In this document: positions 26,921 through 36,174 of the stretch, piece after piece
Position numbering within the stretch: the first letter of the stretch is position 1
How the letters are laid out: every line of letters begins with the position of its first letter
Position numbers and translations under genes: made by a program
Notes under the pieces: generated by a model
Database searches by the model: none
What the model saw: only the letters and a program-made list of their open reading frames with translations
What the model was told of the DNA's origin: nothing
DNA from: Saprospiraceae bacterium
GTDB lineage: Bacteria > Bacteroidota > Bacteroidia > Chitinophagales > Saprospiraceae
Length of the DNA stretch: 64,000 nucleotides
Direction of reading: 5' to 3'
Assembly: GCA_016716185.1 (NCBI GenBank)
Contig: JADJWV010000002.1
Span: forward strand, 1,836,501-1,900,500

Positions 26921-28123
26921 TTACATTGTTCTTTTAGGTGGTTGCCAGGTACTTTGCTGTATACCCCTCAAATATCTGTAGAATCCAACCAATACTGCAA
27001 TATTCATAAAAATAAAATATCGCCAGGCGCGCAGCAATTGAATTTTAATATGAAATTTTGCCAGTATATAATCTATAAAAGGCAAAAAGCCAATTACAAA
27101 AGTCATGAGTATAAAAGCAAACGAATAAATAGAATATCCTTGTAAAGCCAGTATGCCACAGATCAGAAAAAACAACAACACGTTTATCGGGAATAACCAT
27201 CTCATTACTTTATGAGAAATAAAAACGAATGCAAGACGAAAACCCATTTGCAATATCCTGGGAAGAAAAATTTGCAAATTTTGAAAATTACCCGAAGCGA
27301 TTCTTCTCTTTCTGTTAAATTCTTCTTTTAGATTATCGGGAATGTGCTCATAACAAACAGCCTGATGATTCGTTATACTCAGTCCTTTATCCAGCATAGC
27401 TCTCATCGAAATGTAAAAATCATCTACCAGCAATCCAGCGGGCAATTCACTGCTGTAGGTCGAGCGCAAAGCATAACAGCCGCCAAAAGCACCCATGGAA
27501 AGACCCCATAAATCACCTTCCATCTTTTTTAACCAAATCTCCAGATTCATGTATACTTTTTCGGATTCGCCTATCCCATACAGCTGTTCGGTTCGTTGAA
27601 TAATTCGGGAATCGACCAATGCCACTTTAGGATTCTGAAATGGAACTACGATATGCCGCAGTGTGCTTTCATTTAAAAAAATATTAGCATCCGTATAAAC
27701 CAAAATATGGGTGGATTCCGATTTATTTTCATTCAAAACAAACTTGGTAAGGCGGTTAATAACATTTGTTTTTCCTGATCGGTCGCTGTATAACTGAATG
27801 ACAACCTGTTCGTTCGTTTCGGCTATGTTTTTGAGAATCTCGTTTGAACGGTCAGTCGAACCATCGGAACCTATATATATTTTTAGCAGGTGTTTGGGAT
27901 AATCTGAATTGAGCACAGACTCAATCTTTTTTTGTATGACTGCTTCTTCATTATAAACAGCGATGATGCAGGAGATCCTGAATGCAGGATCTGTGTTTAA
28001 TTCCTGTGCACGTCCCTTCCCCTGAAATTTATATAAGCAATAAATGATGAAAGGATAAAGTACATAGGGATAGATAATGAACAGAAATAAAGCAGGAAGT
28101 AAGCATTCTAGTATTGGAGTCAT
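26921..28123 (-). CDS. membrane-bound family 2 glycosyltransferase
   Basis: A 400-residue GT-A transferase similar to poly-N-acetylglucosamine or hyaluronan-synthase-like enzymes. It has an N-terminal membrane helix (about 5-28), the nucleotide-sugar domain with IAVYNEE (about 49) and GSDGSTDRS (about 85), an acceptor DDF motif (VDDFYISMRA, about 230) and the RKRRIASGNFQ block (about 265) equivalent to QxxRW, then three C-terminal helices. It uses UDP or dTDP sugars at the inner membrane. ATG at 28123 chosen; a GTG at 28138 that overlaps the preceding stop is possible. It runs in one operon with the upstream GT4 gene and the downstream ribB. Confidence 0.85.
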   Translation of the reverse strand: MTPILECLLPALFLFIIYPYVLYPFIIYCLYKFQGKGRAQELNTDPAFRISCIIAVYNEEAVIQKKIESVLNSDYPKHLLKIYIGSDGSTDRSNEILKNIAETNEQVVIQLYSDRSGKTNVINRLTKFVLNENKSESTHILVYTDANIFLNESTLRHIVVPFQNPKVALVDSRIIQRTEQLYGIGESEKVYMNLEIWLKKMEGDLWGLSMGAFGGCYALRSTYSSELPAGLLVDDFYISMRAMLDKGLSITNHQAVCYEHIPDNLKEEFNRKRRIASGNFQNLQIFLPRILQMGFRLAFVFISHKVMRWLFPINVLLFFLICGILALQGYSIYSFAFILMTFVIGFLPFIDYILAKFHIKIQLLRAWRYFIFMNIAVLVGFYRYLRGIQQSTWQPPKRTM

Positions 28124-28137
28124 ACAGAATATGCCCA

Positions 28138-29355
28138 CTATTTAATATGCGTTGCAAGCACTTTTTTATAAGCTTGATGAAGCTTCAAACCAAGTTTCTG
28201 ATTATCAAAGTGAGATTGAACAAATTTATGCGCTTTTTCACCAATTTTCTGCAATTGATCCGGATTGTCATAACAATATTGGATACTTTTAATCATATCT
28301 TCAACACTGTTGGCAATAATCACTTCCTGCATGTGTTTAGCCGCAATGCCTTCCAAACCAATGGAAGTTGTGATAACGACCCTGCCTAATGCCATTGCTT
28401 CCAGAATTTTTACGCGGATACCCGATCCTGCAAAAATGGGGACAATCATAATTGGATAATTCTTAATAAAAGCTTTAGCATCTGCCACGTCGCCATAATA
28501 TTTAATGGGCAAATTTGTAAACGCCTTCAAATCGTCGGGTGCATTCCGTCCAGCAAAGTGAAAGCTGAGTTCAGGAAAGGATTTGTGCAACTCAGGCCAG
28601 GCTTTTTTAAGAAACCAGCGAACTGCTTCAGCATTGGGTAGCCAATCCAAAGATCCTATAAAAGATAAAGCCAGAGGCTTTCTGAAAACATCGTAATCCA
28701 CAGGATATAAATTCATATTTAATCCCACCGGACTGGCAGTACACCCATTTTTATAACCCAAAGATCTGAATTGCACCAGATCCCTATCGGTAATGGCCAC
28801 AAGAAAATCGTAATCGTTGAGGATTTCCAACTCGTAATTCTTCAGTTTTTTACTTAAGTAACTGAGATATATTTTTTTAGGAAGAAAGTTTACCTGATCT
28901 GCAATGCGCAACCAAATCTCATGCTCAATATTGTGGGCTCTCAATACAATAATCGCATTGGAATACTTCTTCATATCCTGTATGAAAGGCGCCAGGTAAA
29001 GTGTTTCGAGCTGAATAATATCGTAGCTGTTGTTTTTTAACATGTTGATCAGCACCGTTCTGAATTCTTCAGAAACAAATCTGCTGATGTTATAAGATTC
29101 TTTGCTGAATAAATTTAAAAATGCTTCATGCCATTTAATCCTGTTGTCGACTTCAACACACTGGATTTCCTTGTAATAAGATAATTCTTCGGGAAAATTG
29201 TTTTTGATTTCAACAAAATGCTTGGTGGTGTTCATGGCTAACAAACTCATTTCACAACCGGCATCTGAAAGGGCTTTACTCATCTGCAAGATGGCTATCG
29301 ACTCTCCGTCCTTGGAAGGAAATGGAAATTTCTTACAAACTTGCAGGACTTTCAT
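28138..29355 (-). CDS. family 4 glycosyltransferase (GT-B)
   Basis: A 405-residue cytoplasmic GT-B enzyme. The N-terminal Rossmann half begins KVLQVCKKFPFPSKDGESIA, typical of GT4 with a substrate loop; the C-terminal half has FIGSLDWLPNAEAVRWFL (about 234), SGIRVKILEAMALGRVVITT (seen in part: GIRVKILEAMALG, about 324) with the donor-binding glutamate, and a helical end. It probably adds a sugar to an exopolysaccharide, LPS or protein-linked glycan. ATG at 29355 fits family starts; a longer frame to 29409 lacks support. Likely co-transcribed with the GT2 gene downstream. Confidence 0.85.
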   Translation of the reverse strand: MKVLQVCKKFPFPSKDGESIAILQMSKALSDAGCEMSLLAMNTTKHFVEIKNNFPEELSYYKEIQCVEVDNRIKWHEAFLNLFSKESYNISRFVSEEFRTVLINMLKNNSYDIIQLETLYLAPFIQDMKKYSNAIIVLRAHNIEHEIWLRIADQVNFLPKKIYLSYLSKKLKNYELEILNDYDFLVAITDRDLVQFRSLGYKNGCTASPVGLNMNLYPVDYDVFRKPLALSFIGSLDWLPNAEAVRWFLKKAWPELHKSFPELSFHFAGRNAPDDLKAFTNLPIKYYGDVADAKAFIKNYPIMIVPIFAGSGIRVKILEAMALGRVVITTSIGLEGIAAKHMQEVIIANSVEDMIKSIQYCYDNPDQLQKIGEKAHKFVQSHFDNQKLGLKLHQAYKKVLATHIK

Positions 29356-29387
29356 ACAATAAAATTCACCTTTGTTCGATAGCGCCA

Positions 29388-29395
29388 CAAAATTA
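29388..29395 (-). promoter_or_regulatory. Bacteroidota-type -7 box for the glycosyltransferase operon
   Basis: On the minus strand TAATTTTG matches TAnnTTTG exactly, 32 bases before the ATG at 29355. It would drive the two glycosyltransferase genes and ribB. Confidence 0.4.
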
Positions 29396-29472
29396 ATGCA
29401 AGGCAGCAATTAATCTAGTAATAACATATTCATAACTCATCTATTATTCCTTTTAGTATATAGATCCATAAT

Positions 29473-29480
29473 TAACTTTG
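29473..29480 (+). promoter_or_regulatory. Bacteroidota-type -7 box for lolD
   Basis: TAACTTTG matches TAnnTTTG exactly, about 39 bases before the ATG at 29520, which also supports that start over the TTG at 29478. Confidence 0.4.
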
Positions 29481-29519
29481 CAATATCTTGAACCGTACTT
29501 TTGTGTAAGCAAAAAGCAT

Positions 29520-30179
29520 ATGTATATTATTGATTGTCATAATATAATAAAGAATTACCAAAATTTAAATGTTTTAAAAGGAGTCCACCTAAGGGTTTCT
29601 GAAGGAGAGCTGATCAGTATTCTGGGGGCTTCAGGTGCAGGTAAAAGCACTTTGTTAAATATCATTGGCACATTAGATAAACCCGATGGAGGGACTGTAA
29701 AACTGTTTAATCGGGATATCTCCGAATTAAAAGCAAGGCAATTGGCGATCTTACGGAACAGAGACATCGGGTTTATTTTTCAGTTTCACCACCTTCTTCC
29801 CGAATTTACAGCGTTGGAGAACGTTGCAATGCCTGCTTACATAGCCTCCAGGAATACTACCGAGGCCAACGCCGAAGCAGCACAATTGCTGGAAAAACTC
29901 GGTCTCCGGGAACGGATGCACCAAAAACCCGGAGAGCTGTCCGGTGGAGAGCAGCAAAGGGTCGCTTTGGCAAGAGCTGTGATCAATAAACCTAAAATAC
30001 TTTTAGCAGATGAACCCACCGGAAACCTGGACCAGCAAAATGCCATTCAGGTTTTAGACCTGATCCTTACTTTCAAAAGAGATTACGGAATGACTACTCT
30101 CATTGTAACCCATGATAAAGAAGTTGCTGCACAGGCAGACCGCAGCATTCTCATGAAAGATGGCCTTATTGTAGAATAA
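29520..30179 (+). CDS. lolD: LolD-like ABC transporter ATP-binding protein
   Basis: A 219-residue ABC ATPase of the MacB/LolD group. It has Walker A GASGAGKST (36-44), a Q-loop (FQFHHLLPEFTALENV, with the LolD-like FHHLLPEF), the signature LSGGEQQRVALARA (about 138) and Walker B with ILLADEPTGNLD (about 160). In LolCDE it powers release of lipoproteins from the inner membrane. No permease is adjacent; in Bacteroidota lolD and lolC/E genes often lie apart. ATG at 29520 chosen because it gives the usual N-terminus IDCHNIIKNY. Followed after 17 bases by the Sco1 gene. Confidence 0.85.
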   Translation: MYIIDCHNIIKNYQNLNVLKGVHLRVSEGELISILGASGAGKSTLLNIIGTLDKPDGGTVKLFNRDISELKARQLAILRNRDIGFIFQFHHLLPEFTALENVAMPAYIASRNTTEANAEAAQLLEKLGLRERMHQKPGELSGGEQQRVALARAVINKPKILLADEPTGNLDQQNAIQVLDLILTFKRDYGMTTLIVTHDKEVAAQADRSILMKDGLIVE

Positions 30180-30196
30180 ACTTAATTTGTATACGC

Positions 30197-30793
30197 ATGC
30201 GCTTCCTGTTATTTCTATTTATTTCCTCTTGGTTTTTCTCTTGCTCTGAAAAAAAACTACCGGTCATTGGCTTTCGAGAAGTAATTGATGGAAAAACCGT
30301 TTATGCCGTCATCCCTGATTTTACATACGACAACCAACACGGAACTCAATTAAGCAGAAGCGACTTAAAAGGGAAAATACATATTGCAAATTTCTTTTTC
30401 ACTTCTTGCCCGACGATATGTCCGAAGACCATGAGAAGTATGGTTCGTATTGCAAATCATTTTGGTCCGGATCCTTCCATACAATACATATGTTACAGCA
30501 TCGATTTCAGGAAAGACAGTGTGCCCAGGCTGAAGGAATATTATGAAAAACTCGGTATCGATTTTCCTAATTTTCATTTACTCCGAATGCCAGACAAGGA
30601 TGAATTAAAACGGGTTCCTCAAAAATATTTGAGTATAGCAATGGAAGATTCAACTGCTGCAGGAGGTTTTGATCATAGTGGATGGTTGCTATTGGTCGAC
30701 AAAGATCTCCACATCAGATCCTATTGTCTCGGAACGGATGACAAAGAAGTCGATCGATTCATAAAAGATATAGGAATTCTCATGCATGAATAA
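30197..30793 (+). CDS. Sco1/SenC family copper-binding thioredoxin-like lipoprotein
   Basis: A 198-residue envelope protein with a lipobox-like signal (WFFSC, Cys16). The thioredoxin-like fold carries the copper motif CPTIC (71-75) and the distal histidine in GGFDHSGWLLLVD (about 158), the full Cys-Cys-His site of Sco proteins. Sco inserts or reduces copper for the CuA site of cytochrome c oxidase. It overlaps the cytochrome c gene behind it by eight bases, so the two are translated together. The oxidase itself is not in the window. Confidence 0.9.
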   Translation: MRFLLFLFISSWFFSCSEKKLPVIGFREVIDGKTVYAVIPDFTYDNQHGTQLSRSDLKGKIHIANFFFTSCPTICPKTMRSMVRIANHFGPDPSIQYICYSIDFRKDSVPRLKEYYEKLGIDFPNFHLLRMPDKDELKRVPQKYLSIAMEDSTAAGGFDHSGWLLLVDKDLHIRSYCLGTDDKEVDRFIKDIGILMHE

Positions 30794-31172
30794 TAAGTTA
30801 GCGTTGTATTATTTCTGTCTTTTTTTTTGTGCCTGTTCGTTATCTCCGGAAACTTACAAGCAAGGTAAAGCACTTTACTTAACACATTGTGCCTCTTGTC
30901 ACGGCAATTCCATGGAAGGATTGGGCCAACTCTACCCCGCACTCTCGAATTATGAAAAATTAATTCATAAACCGGATGAGCTGGCTTGTCTAATTTATCA
31001 TGGAAAGAACAACACCACAGAAAATAATACACTTGGACTATCCATGCCTGCTTTCCAAAAGCTGTCTGCTATTGAAATTAATAACATCCTTAATTATATG
31101 AATGCATCACATTGGAAACTGCCTGAATTTCCTTTGGATCAAACCGAAACCCGGTTGAATTCTTGCAAATAA
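30786..31172 (+). CDS. monoheme c-type cytochrome lipoprotein
   Basis: A 128-residue protein with signal sequence and lipobox-like cysteine (CAC, residues 15-17). The heme attachment site CASCH is at 35-39 and the axial methionine is likely in LSMPAF near residue 82. Class I cytochrome c fold. It is encoded overlapping the Sco1 gene, which fits a role near a copper-containing terminal oxidase, carrying electrons in the periplasm. It converges with the TonB receptor gene, five bases apart. Confidence 0.88.
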   Translation: MNNKLALYYFCLFFCACSLSPETYKQGKALYLTHCASCHGNSMEGLGQLYPALSNYEKLIHKPDELACLIYHGKNNTTENNTLGLSMPAFQKLSAIEINNILNYMNASHWKLPEFPLDQTETRLNSCK

Positions 31173-31177
31173 TTCAG

Positions 31178-33412
31178 TTAAAAATGAAATGCTACCACCA
31201 TGGACGGCAAAATCCTGAGTTGGTTCACTCTACGATTTTCAATGACATTAAAGTAAAATATATTTTCCCGGTCATATGCATTTGTAACTGCCGCGGTAAT
31301 ATCAAAGTAGCTGTTTTTATTCAGATTAATCTGCCTTTTAACAGACAAATCCAGGCGGTGGTAATAGGGCAATCTTCCTGAATTTATTTTATCAGAATAA
31401 ATCACTCCAATTGGCGCATTTTCTATGCCAAAGACCGTTTCCAGTCCTTTTGGTAATTTATTATCTTCAAAGAAACCCTGAATTTTTGTAAAGGCAAATC
31501 CACTTCCCAAATTCCATCGCAAACCGGCTTGCCACAATTTATTTCTACCAAATTTATAATCGATGACTACATTCATGTTATGCCTTCTGTCGAATAAAGC
31601 GGGAAATTCCTGAACTCCATCATACCGGTTTACAAAGCCCAAACTATATCCCAACCAAAGACTCCAGTTTACCCAGCTCGATTTAAGGAGTATATCCAAT
31701 CCGTAAGCTTCTCCTTCTTCTTTGGTGTAATTGGATTCGGCTATCGTGAGTTTACTTCTGTTGAGTGCATACAGCGTATTGAAATCTTTATAATATGTTT
31801 CAACATTCAGGTCCATACGTTCAGTTAAGTCGTATTCAAATCCGACAACCGCATGACTTGCTTTGATCAGATCCGGACTGGTCACAAAACCCACAAATAA
31901 ATTGACGATATCGCGTTCACTTACCGAACTCATCAGGCTCTGTGTATATAATCCACCTGCTGCTTTTAACCTGAAGTCATTACTGATGTTGTACTTCAAT
32001 CCTAACCGGGGTTCTATCGCAGATTTTTTAAGGGAGGCATAATACTGCAATCTTAAACTGGGATCGATAACGAGATCTCCAAACACTTTGCGATATTTAA
32101 AATACCCTGCCAACTCCGTGTTGTTCTCTTTAATATCTATTGGGATCTGCCTAAAATTAGTAAAATTAAAATCTGTGGTGTTTGCATTAAATTCTACTCC
32201 ATAACGAACTTCAGAATTTTTTCCAAAATAAGTAAAATCAAAATTGGCTTGTAGTCCTTTCAATTCACTGGACCTGGGCTCTTCGTTAATTTCGTCAAGC
32301 TCTATCAAATATTTGGAATATGCAATATTTCCGGAAACGATCAGAGTCGAATTGTTCGGTATCAATTTAAAATTAGTTCCAAAACCAATGTTTTTCCAAT
32401 TCAGGTCCGCCAATCCCTGGAAGGCTACTTGATCGTTGAAACTGAATCCAAATAAATTCAAGCTGCTTCCGTTTCCTGAAATCGAACTGATTTTACCATA
32501 AAAATCATCAAATTCAAAGGGTAGGTTTTTGGCGCCTTCATCTAGCGCATACTTATATAAACTTTCAGAGGTCTTGTGTATGAATGATTTTTTTCCCGTC
32601 AATAAATAGGATGTACTGCCGTTTCCACCTTCTTTGAATTTTGCAATGGGACCTTCTAACAATACTTTCGCCATAAAAGGGCTTCCCGAAATAATTCCCG
32701 CCGGTCTGGTCTTGTTGCCTTCCCTGGTTTTAATATCTACGATCGCTGATATCCGTCCACCATACTCTGCAGGAAAACCACCGGTGAGAACCTCCACAGA
32801 GCGTATGGCCTCCGTTTCGAAAACACTAAATAGCCCAATGCTATGAAAAGGATTAAAAATAGTCATTCCATCGAGCAGGATCCGGTTTTGAACAGGGGAT
32901 CCTCCCCTGATGTAGATCTGGCCGCCCTGGTCGCCAGTACTTACAACTCCCGGAATGATCTGCAAATATTGGGCAATATCAGCTTCACCTCCGGTGGAGG
33001 GCAATGCTTTTATTTCCTTTGGGGTAACGGTCAGAGCCGATATTTTAACCTCTGTTCTGGCTTGTTGCTTTTTGCCTGAAACGCTAACTTCACCAAGTAT
33101 GGTTGCTGACTCATTGAGTTGAATTTGTTTGTTGATGATCTGGGTGCCCCGGATGGTAATCGATGTTTGAAAAGTATCGAATCCCAGATAAGTGACTATA
33201 AGTTTATACTCACCTGCCGAAATTCCAGCAATGCTGAAAAATCCAACCTGGTCTGAAACATCCCCATAATTAGTCCCCTCCAGATAAATAGTTGCAAAGC
33301 TCAGGGGCTCCCCCGTTGTTTTGTTATAAACATTTCCCCGGAGGGATGCTTTTTGAGAGAAACCAATAGCGGCAAAGCCAATACTCAACAAAATCAATAT
33401 AAATCTTAACAT
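31178..33412 (-). CDS. TonB-dependent receptor with carboxypeptidase regulatory domain
   Basis: A 744-residue outer-membrane receptor. Signal peptide (about 1-20), a carboxypeptidase-regulatory-like domain (about 22-105: LRGNVYNKTTGEPLSFATIYL), a plug with IIPGVVSTGDQGGQIYIRGG-type sequence (about 150) and a beta-barrel ending in SMVVAFHF. The length and absence of SusD fit an ordinary TonB receptor such as a siderophore or metal carrier; cargo not known. It lies next to Sco1 and cytochrome c genes, so metal uptake is conceivable. ATG at 33412 chosen for its proper signal peptide; the TTG or other starts upstream overlap the promoter. Confidence 0.9.
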   Translation of the reverse strand: MLRFILILLSIGFAAIGFSQKASLRGNVYNKTTGEPLSFATIYLEGTNYGDVSDQVGFFSIAGISAGEYKLIVTYLGFDTFQTSITIRGTQIINKQIQLNESATILGEVSVSGKKQQARTEVKISALTVTPKEIKALPSTGGEADIAQYLQIIPGVVSTGDQGGQIYIRGGSPVQNRILLDGMTIFNPFHSIGLFSVFETEAIRSVEVLTGGFPAEYGGRISAIVDIKTREGNKTRPAGIISGSPFMAKVLLEGPIAKFKEGGNGSTSYLLTGKKSFIHKTSESLYKYALDEGAKNLPFEFDDFYGKISSISGNGSSLNLFGFSFNDQVAFQGLADLNWKNIGFGTNFKLIPNNSTLIVSGNIAYSKYLIELDEINEEPRSSELKGLQANFDFTYFGKNSEVRYGVEFNANTTDFNFTNFRQIPIDIKENNTELAGYFKYRKVFGDLVIDPSLRLQYYASLKKSAIEPRLGLKYNISNDFRLKAAGGLYTQSLMSSVSERDIVNLFVGFVTSPDLIKASHAVVGFEYDLTERMDLNVETYYKDFNTLYALNRSKLTIAESNYTKEEGEAYGLDILLKSSWVNWSLWLGYSLGFVNRYDGVQEFPALFDRRHNMNVVIDYKFGRNKLWQAGLRWNLGSGFAFTKIQGFFEDNKLPKGLETVFGIENAPIGVIYSDKINSGRLPYYHRLDLSVKRQINLNKNSYFDITAAVTNAYDRENIFYFNVIENRRVNQLRILPSMVVAFHF

Positions 33413-33432
33413 TTTTTCAGGAATAAGCAGGT

Positions 33433-33440
33433 CAAAAGTA
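33433..33440 (-). promoter_or_regulatory. Bacteroidota-type -7 box for the second TonB receptor gene
   Basis: On the minus strand TACTTTTG matches TAnnTTTG exactly, 20 bases before the ATG at 33412. Confidence 0.4.
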
Positions 33441-33495
33441 CAGTTTATCAACTAGAATTGGACAATTCATACCCGATAATAAACGAATTAAAGGG

Positions 33496-34641
33496 TTGAA
33501 TGTTAGATACAGGGTGAGAAAACAAACTAAACAAAACTATCAGGGGGTCAGATTCTATTACCAGGCCTTGGCAAATGGCCGTGAAAATGGGTTTCAGCGC
33601 TTATTTTCATTATTTAATGACATTTTCCTGGCAACTTCCGGCGATTTGAAAAGCAGCTTTCAGTGGCTGAACGATATCGACCGGAATTTTGGAATATTTA
33701 CTGAGAATTACAGACTGCCAGATTTTATTGAAGATTTGAAAAGAAAGGGCTTTACAGTTAACGATCCTGATGATGTGTCCATGCTTTCAGCCAGTTCAAA
33801 ATTTGAAATCAATTTACGGGAACTGGCATTTAGAAATCTCTTTGGAAAGCTGAGTCGCGGTAAAGGTGGTAAACACCTGAGCAGGCACACTGGAAAAGGA
33901 GATGAAATCAACCAGGATTTGCGCTCATTTCAATTTGGTGATTCCTACTCCCAAATTGAAGCAACGGAAACGCTTAAAAATTTGATGATCCGAAACGGAA
34001 TGGCGGATACACCATTGAATGAATCAGACCTCACTGTTTACGATAGCTATCAATCCGTTTCCTGCTGTACGGTGCTCATGATTGACATTTCGCATTCCAT
34101 GGTTCTCTACGGCGAAGACCGGATTACTCCTGCAAAGAAAGTCGCCCTGGCTCTGACGCAAATGATCCAATCCTGTTACCCCAAAGACCAATTGCATATT
34201 GTTGTGTTTGGCGATGATGCCTGGTCCATTCCGGTATCAGAAATACCATACATTGAGGTTGGTCCCTATCATACCAATACGGTAGATGGCTTAAATCTTT
34301 CTTTAACGCTGCTCAACAAGTCCAGATGTCCCAATAAAAATATTATGATGATCACCGATGGGAAGCCAAGTTGTATAAAACGCGGAAAAGAGTATTATAA
34401 AAATCCTTATGGACTGGATCCATACATCATCAGACGTACCTTATCCATGGCCCGCAAATGCCGTAAACAGCATATTGACATTACTACATTTATGTTGACC
34501 TCTGATCCCTATCTGGTCGAATTTGTGGACCGGTTTTCCAAAGAAGCTCAGGGAAAAGCACTTTACACACAATTGGATAATCTCGGACAACAAATTATGA
34601 TCCATTACCAAAACAACAGGAAAAAAAATTCAGGAAAATGA
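33496..34641 (+). CDS. VWA-domain protein paired with MoxR-type ATPase
   Basis: A 381-residue cytoplasmic protein. The N-terminal 180 residues are helical, with the family start pattern around NGFQRLFSLFNDIF and a basic GKGGKH stretch. The C-terminal VWA domain (about 190-375) holds the MIDAS motif DISHS (197-201) and an ITDGKPS segment (about 290), so it can bind a metal ion. No membrane segment or signal. The stop overlaps the start of the AAA gene (ATGA), the usual pairing for MoxR/magnesium-chelatase-like systems. There is no ATG near the start; a TTG at 33496 is assumed, and a GTG at 33514 would also work. Confidence 0.8.
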   Translation: MNVRYRVRKQTKQNYQGVRFYYQALANGRENGFQRLFSLFNDIFLATSGDLKSSFQWLNDIDRNFGIFTENYRLPDFIEDLKRKGFTVNDPDDVSMLSASSKFEINLRELAFRNLFGKLSRGKGGKHLSRHTGKGDEINQDLRSFQFGDSYSQIEATETLKNLMIRNGMADTPLNESDLTVYDSYQSVSCCTVLMIDISHSMVLYGEDRITPAKKVALALTQMIQSCYPKDQLHIVVFGDDAWSIPVSEIPYIEVGPYHTNTVDGLNLSLTLLNKSRCPNKNIMMITDGKPSCIKRGKEYYKNPYGLDPYIIRRTLSMARKCRKQHIDITTFMLTSDPYLVEFVDRFSKEAQGKALYTQLDNLGQQIMIHYQNNRKKNSGK

Positions 34642-36092
34642 AAAACACTACCATTGGAACACTTAAAAAATCAGGCTATACGTATCTGCCGGTTAAAGAA
34701 GAAATTAAAAAAAACCTGAAAATCAAACTCGAACAAGGAGAAGATTTATTTCCCGGAATTTACGGCTATGAAACAACCGTGATCCCGGATATCGTGAGAG
34801 CATTATTGAGTGGACATAATATATTGTTTCTCGGACTCCGGGGGCAGGCAAAAACCAAGCTTGCAAGAATGATCGTAAACCTGCTGGATGATTATATTCC
34901 TGTGGTTGAAGGTTCCGAAATTAACGATCATCCTTTTCACCCGATCAGCAGATATGCAAAAGACAAAATTGAAAAACTCGGAGACGAAACACCTGTAACC
35001 TGGCTTCATAGATCAGACCGCTATGTTGAAAAACTGGCTACACCGGACGTGTCCATTGCTGATCTGCTCGGCGATCTCGACCCGATCAAAGCCCTGTCTC
35101 TTAAAACCGGATTCGACAATGAGTATTCCATCCATTATGGGTTGATCCCGCGTTCCAACCGATCCATCTTTGCCATTAACGAACTTCCGGATTTGCAAGC
35201 CCGAATTCAGGTTGCATTATTGAATATCCTGGAAGAAAATGATATCCAGATCCGGGGTTTTAAACTCAAATTGCCCCTTGATTTGTTTTTTGTTTTTACT
35301 GCAAACCCTGAAGATTATACTCAAAGGGGAAATATCATTACCCCTCTTAAAGACCGAATTGAAAGTCAAATTTTGACGCATTATCCCGAAGGCATTCAAG
35401 TGTCCTTGCAAATCACTGAACACGAAGCCAAACTCAGCGATTTTCAAAGAAAATATATTAGAATTCCTGGCGTGCTTCAGCAAATAGTAGAGCAAATTGC
35501 ATTTTCAGCCAGAGAAAGCGAATTGATCGATGAGAAGAGCGGTGTTTCCGCGAGAATGAGCATTGCGGCCCGCGAATTACTCTATAGCGCTGTTGAACGT
35601 CGCATGCTCATCAATAAAGAAAAAACGGCTGTTGCACGTTTGTCTGATCTGTTATCGGTAGTTCCTGCTTTGACTGGCAAAATGGAACTCGTATTTGAAG
35701 GAGAACAACTCGGTGCATATGAAGTTGCTTTGACGCTGATCAATGATGCGATCCAAAAGCAAATTGTGCAGTATTTTCCGAAAGTTCAGGAGTTGAAGAA
35801 AAAACTTAATCCGAAATATCTGGATTCTTACAATTGGTTCGCCAAAGGGAATGAAATCATACTCGATGCAGATGCTTCTTCAGCAGCATATAAAAATGTA
35901 TTGCAGAAAATACCAGGGACTGAATCCCTGGTGCAAAGTTTTGATAAAGATGACAGACTCTTTGGAATAGAATGCTTATTGCACCACATCGCCTCTGCCA
36001 ATACCATTCAAAAAGACTGGATGGACAACCGAATCATATTTAAAGATCAATTGGCAAGCATGCTCAATGATCTCAATATTGAATCGAACTGA
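34638..36092 (+). CDS. MoxR/magnesium chelatase-like AAA+ ATPase
   Basis: A 484-residue AAA+ protein of the group often annotated as magnesium chelatase or sigma-54-interacting protein. The Walker A is atypical: GLRGQAKT (66-73), with alanine in place of the last glycine, a form usual in this family. Walker B and sensor region appear in FAINELPDLQARIQVALLN (from about residue 177), and an arginine-rich C-terminal lid follows. No DNA-binding domain is seen, so it is not a sigma-54 activator. It overlaps the VWA gene by four bases; the two probably act as one chaperone-like machine that inserts metals or remodels a target. Target unknown. Confidence 0.8.
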   Translation: MKNTTIGTLKKSGYTYLPVKEEIKKNLKIKLEQGEDLFPGIYGYETTVIPDIVRALLSGHNILFLGLRGQAKTKLARMIVNLLDDYIPVVEGSEINDHPFHPISRYAKDKIEKLGDETPVTWLHRSDRYVEKLATPDVSIADLLGDLDPIKALSLKTGFDNEYSIHYGLIPRSNRSIFAINELPDLQARIQVALLNILEENDIQIRGFKLKLPLDLFFVFTANPEDYTQRGNIITPLKDRIESQILTHYPEGIQVSLQITEHEAKLSDFQRKYIRIPGVLQQIVEQIAFSARESELIDEKSGVSARMSIAARELLYSAVERRMLINKEKTAVARLSDLLSVVPALTGKMELVFEGEQLGAYEVALTLINDAIQKQIVQYFPKVQELKKKLNPKYLDSYNWFAKGNEIILDADASSAAYKNVLQKIPGTESLVQSFDKDDRLFGIECLLHHIASANTIQKDWMDNRIIFKDQLASMLNDLNIESN

Positions 36093-36174
36093 GTTCCATT
36101 TTAGAAGAAAAGTCTAATTCAGCGGAAAATATCTGCCACTGAGCGAAGTGTTGCTTCAGATGGTCGTTTCTTAC

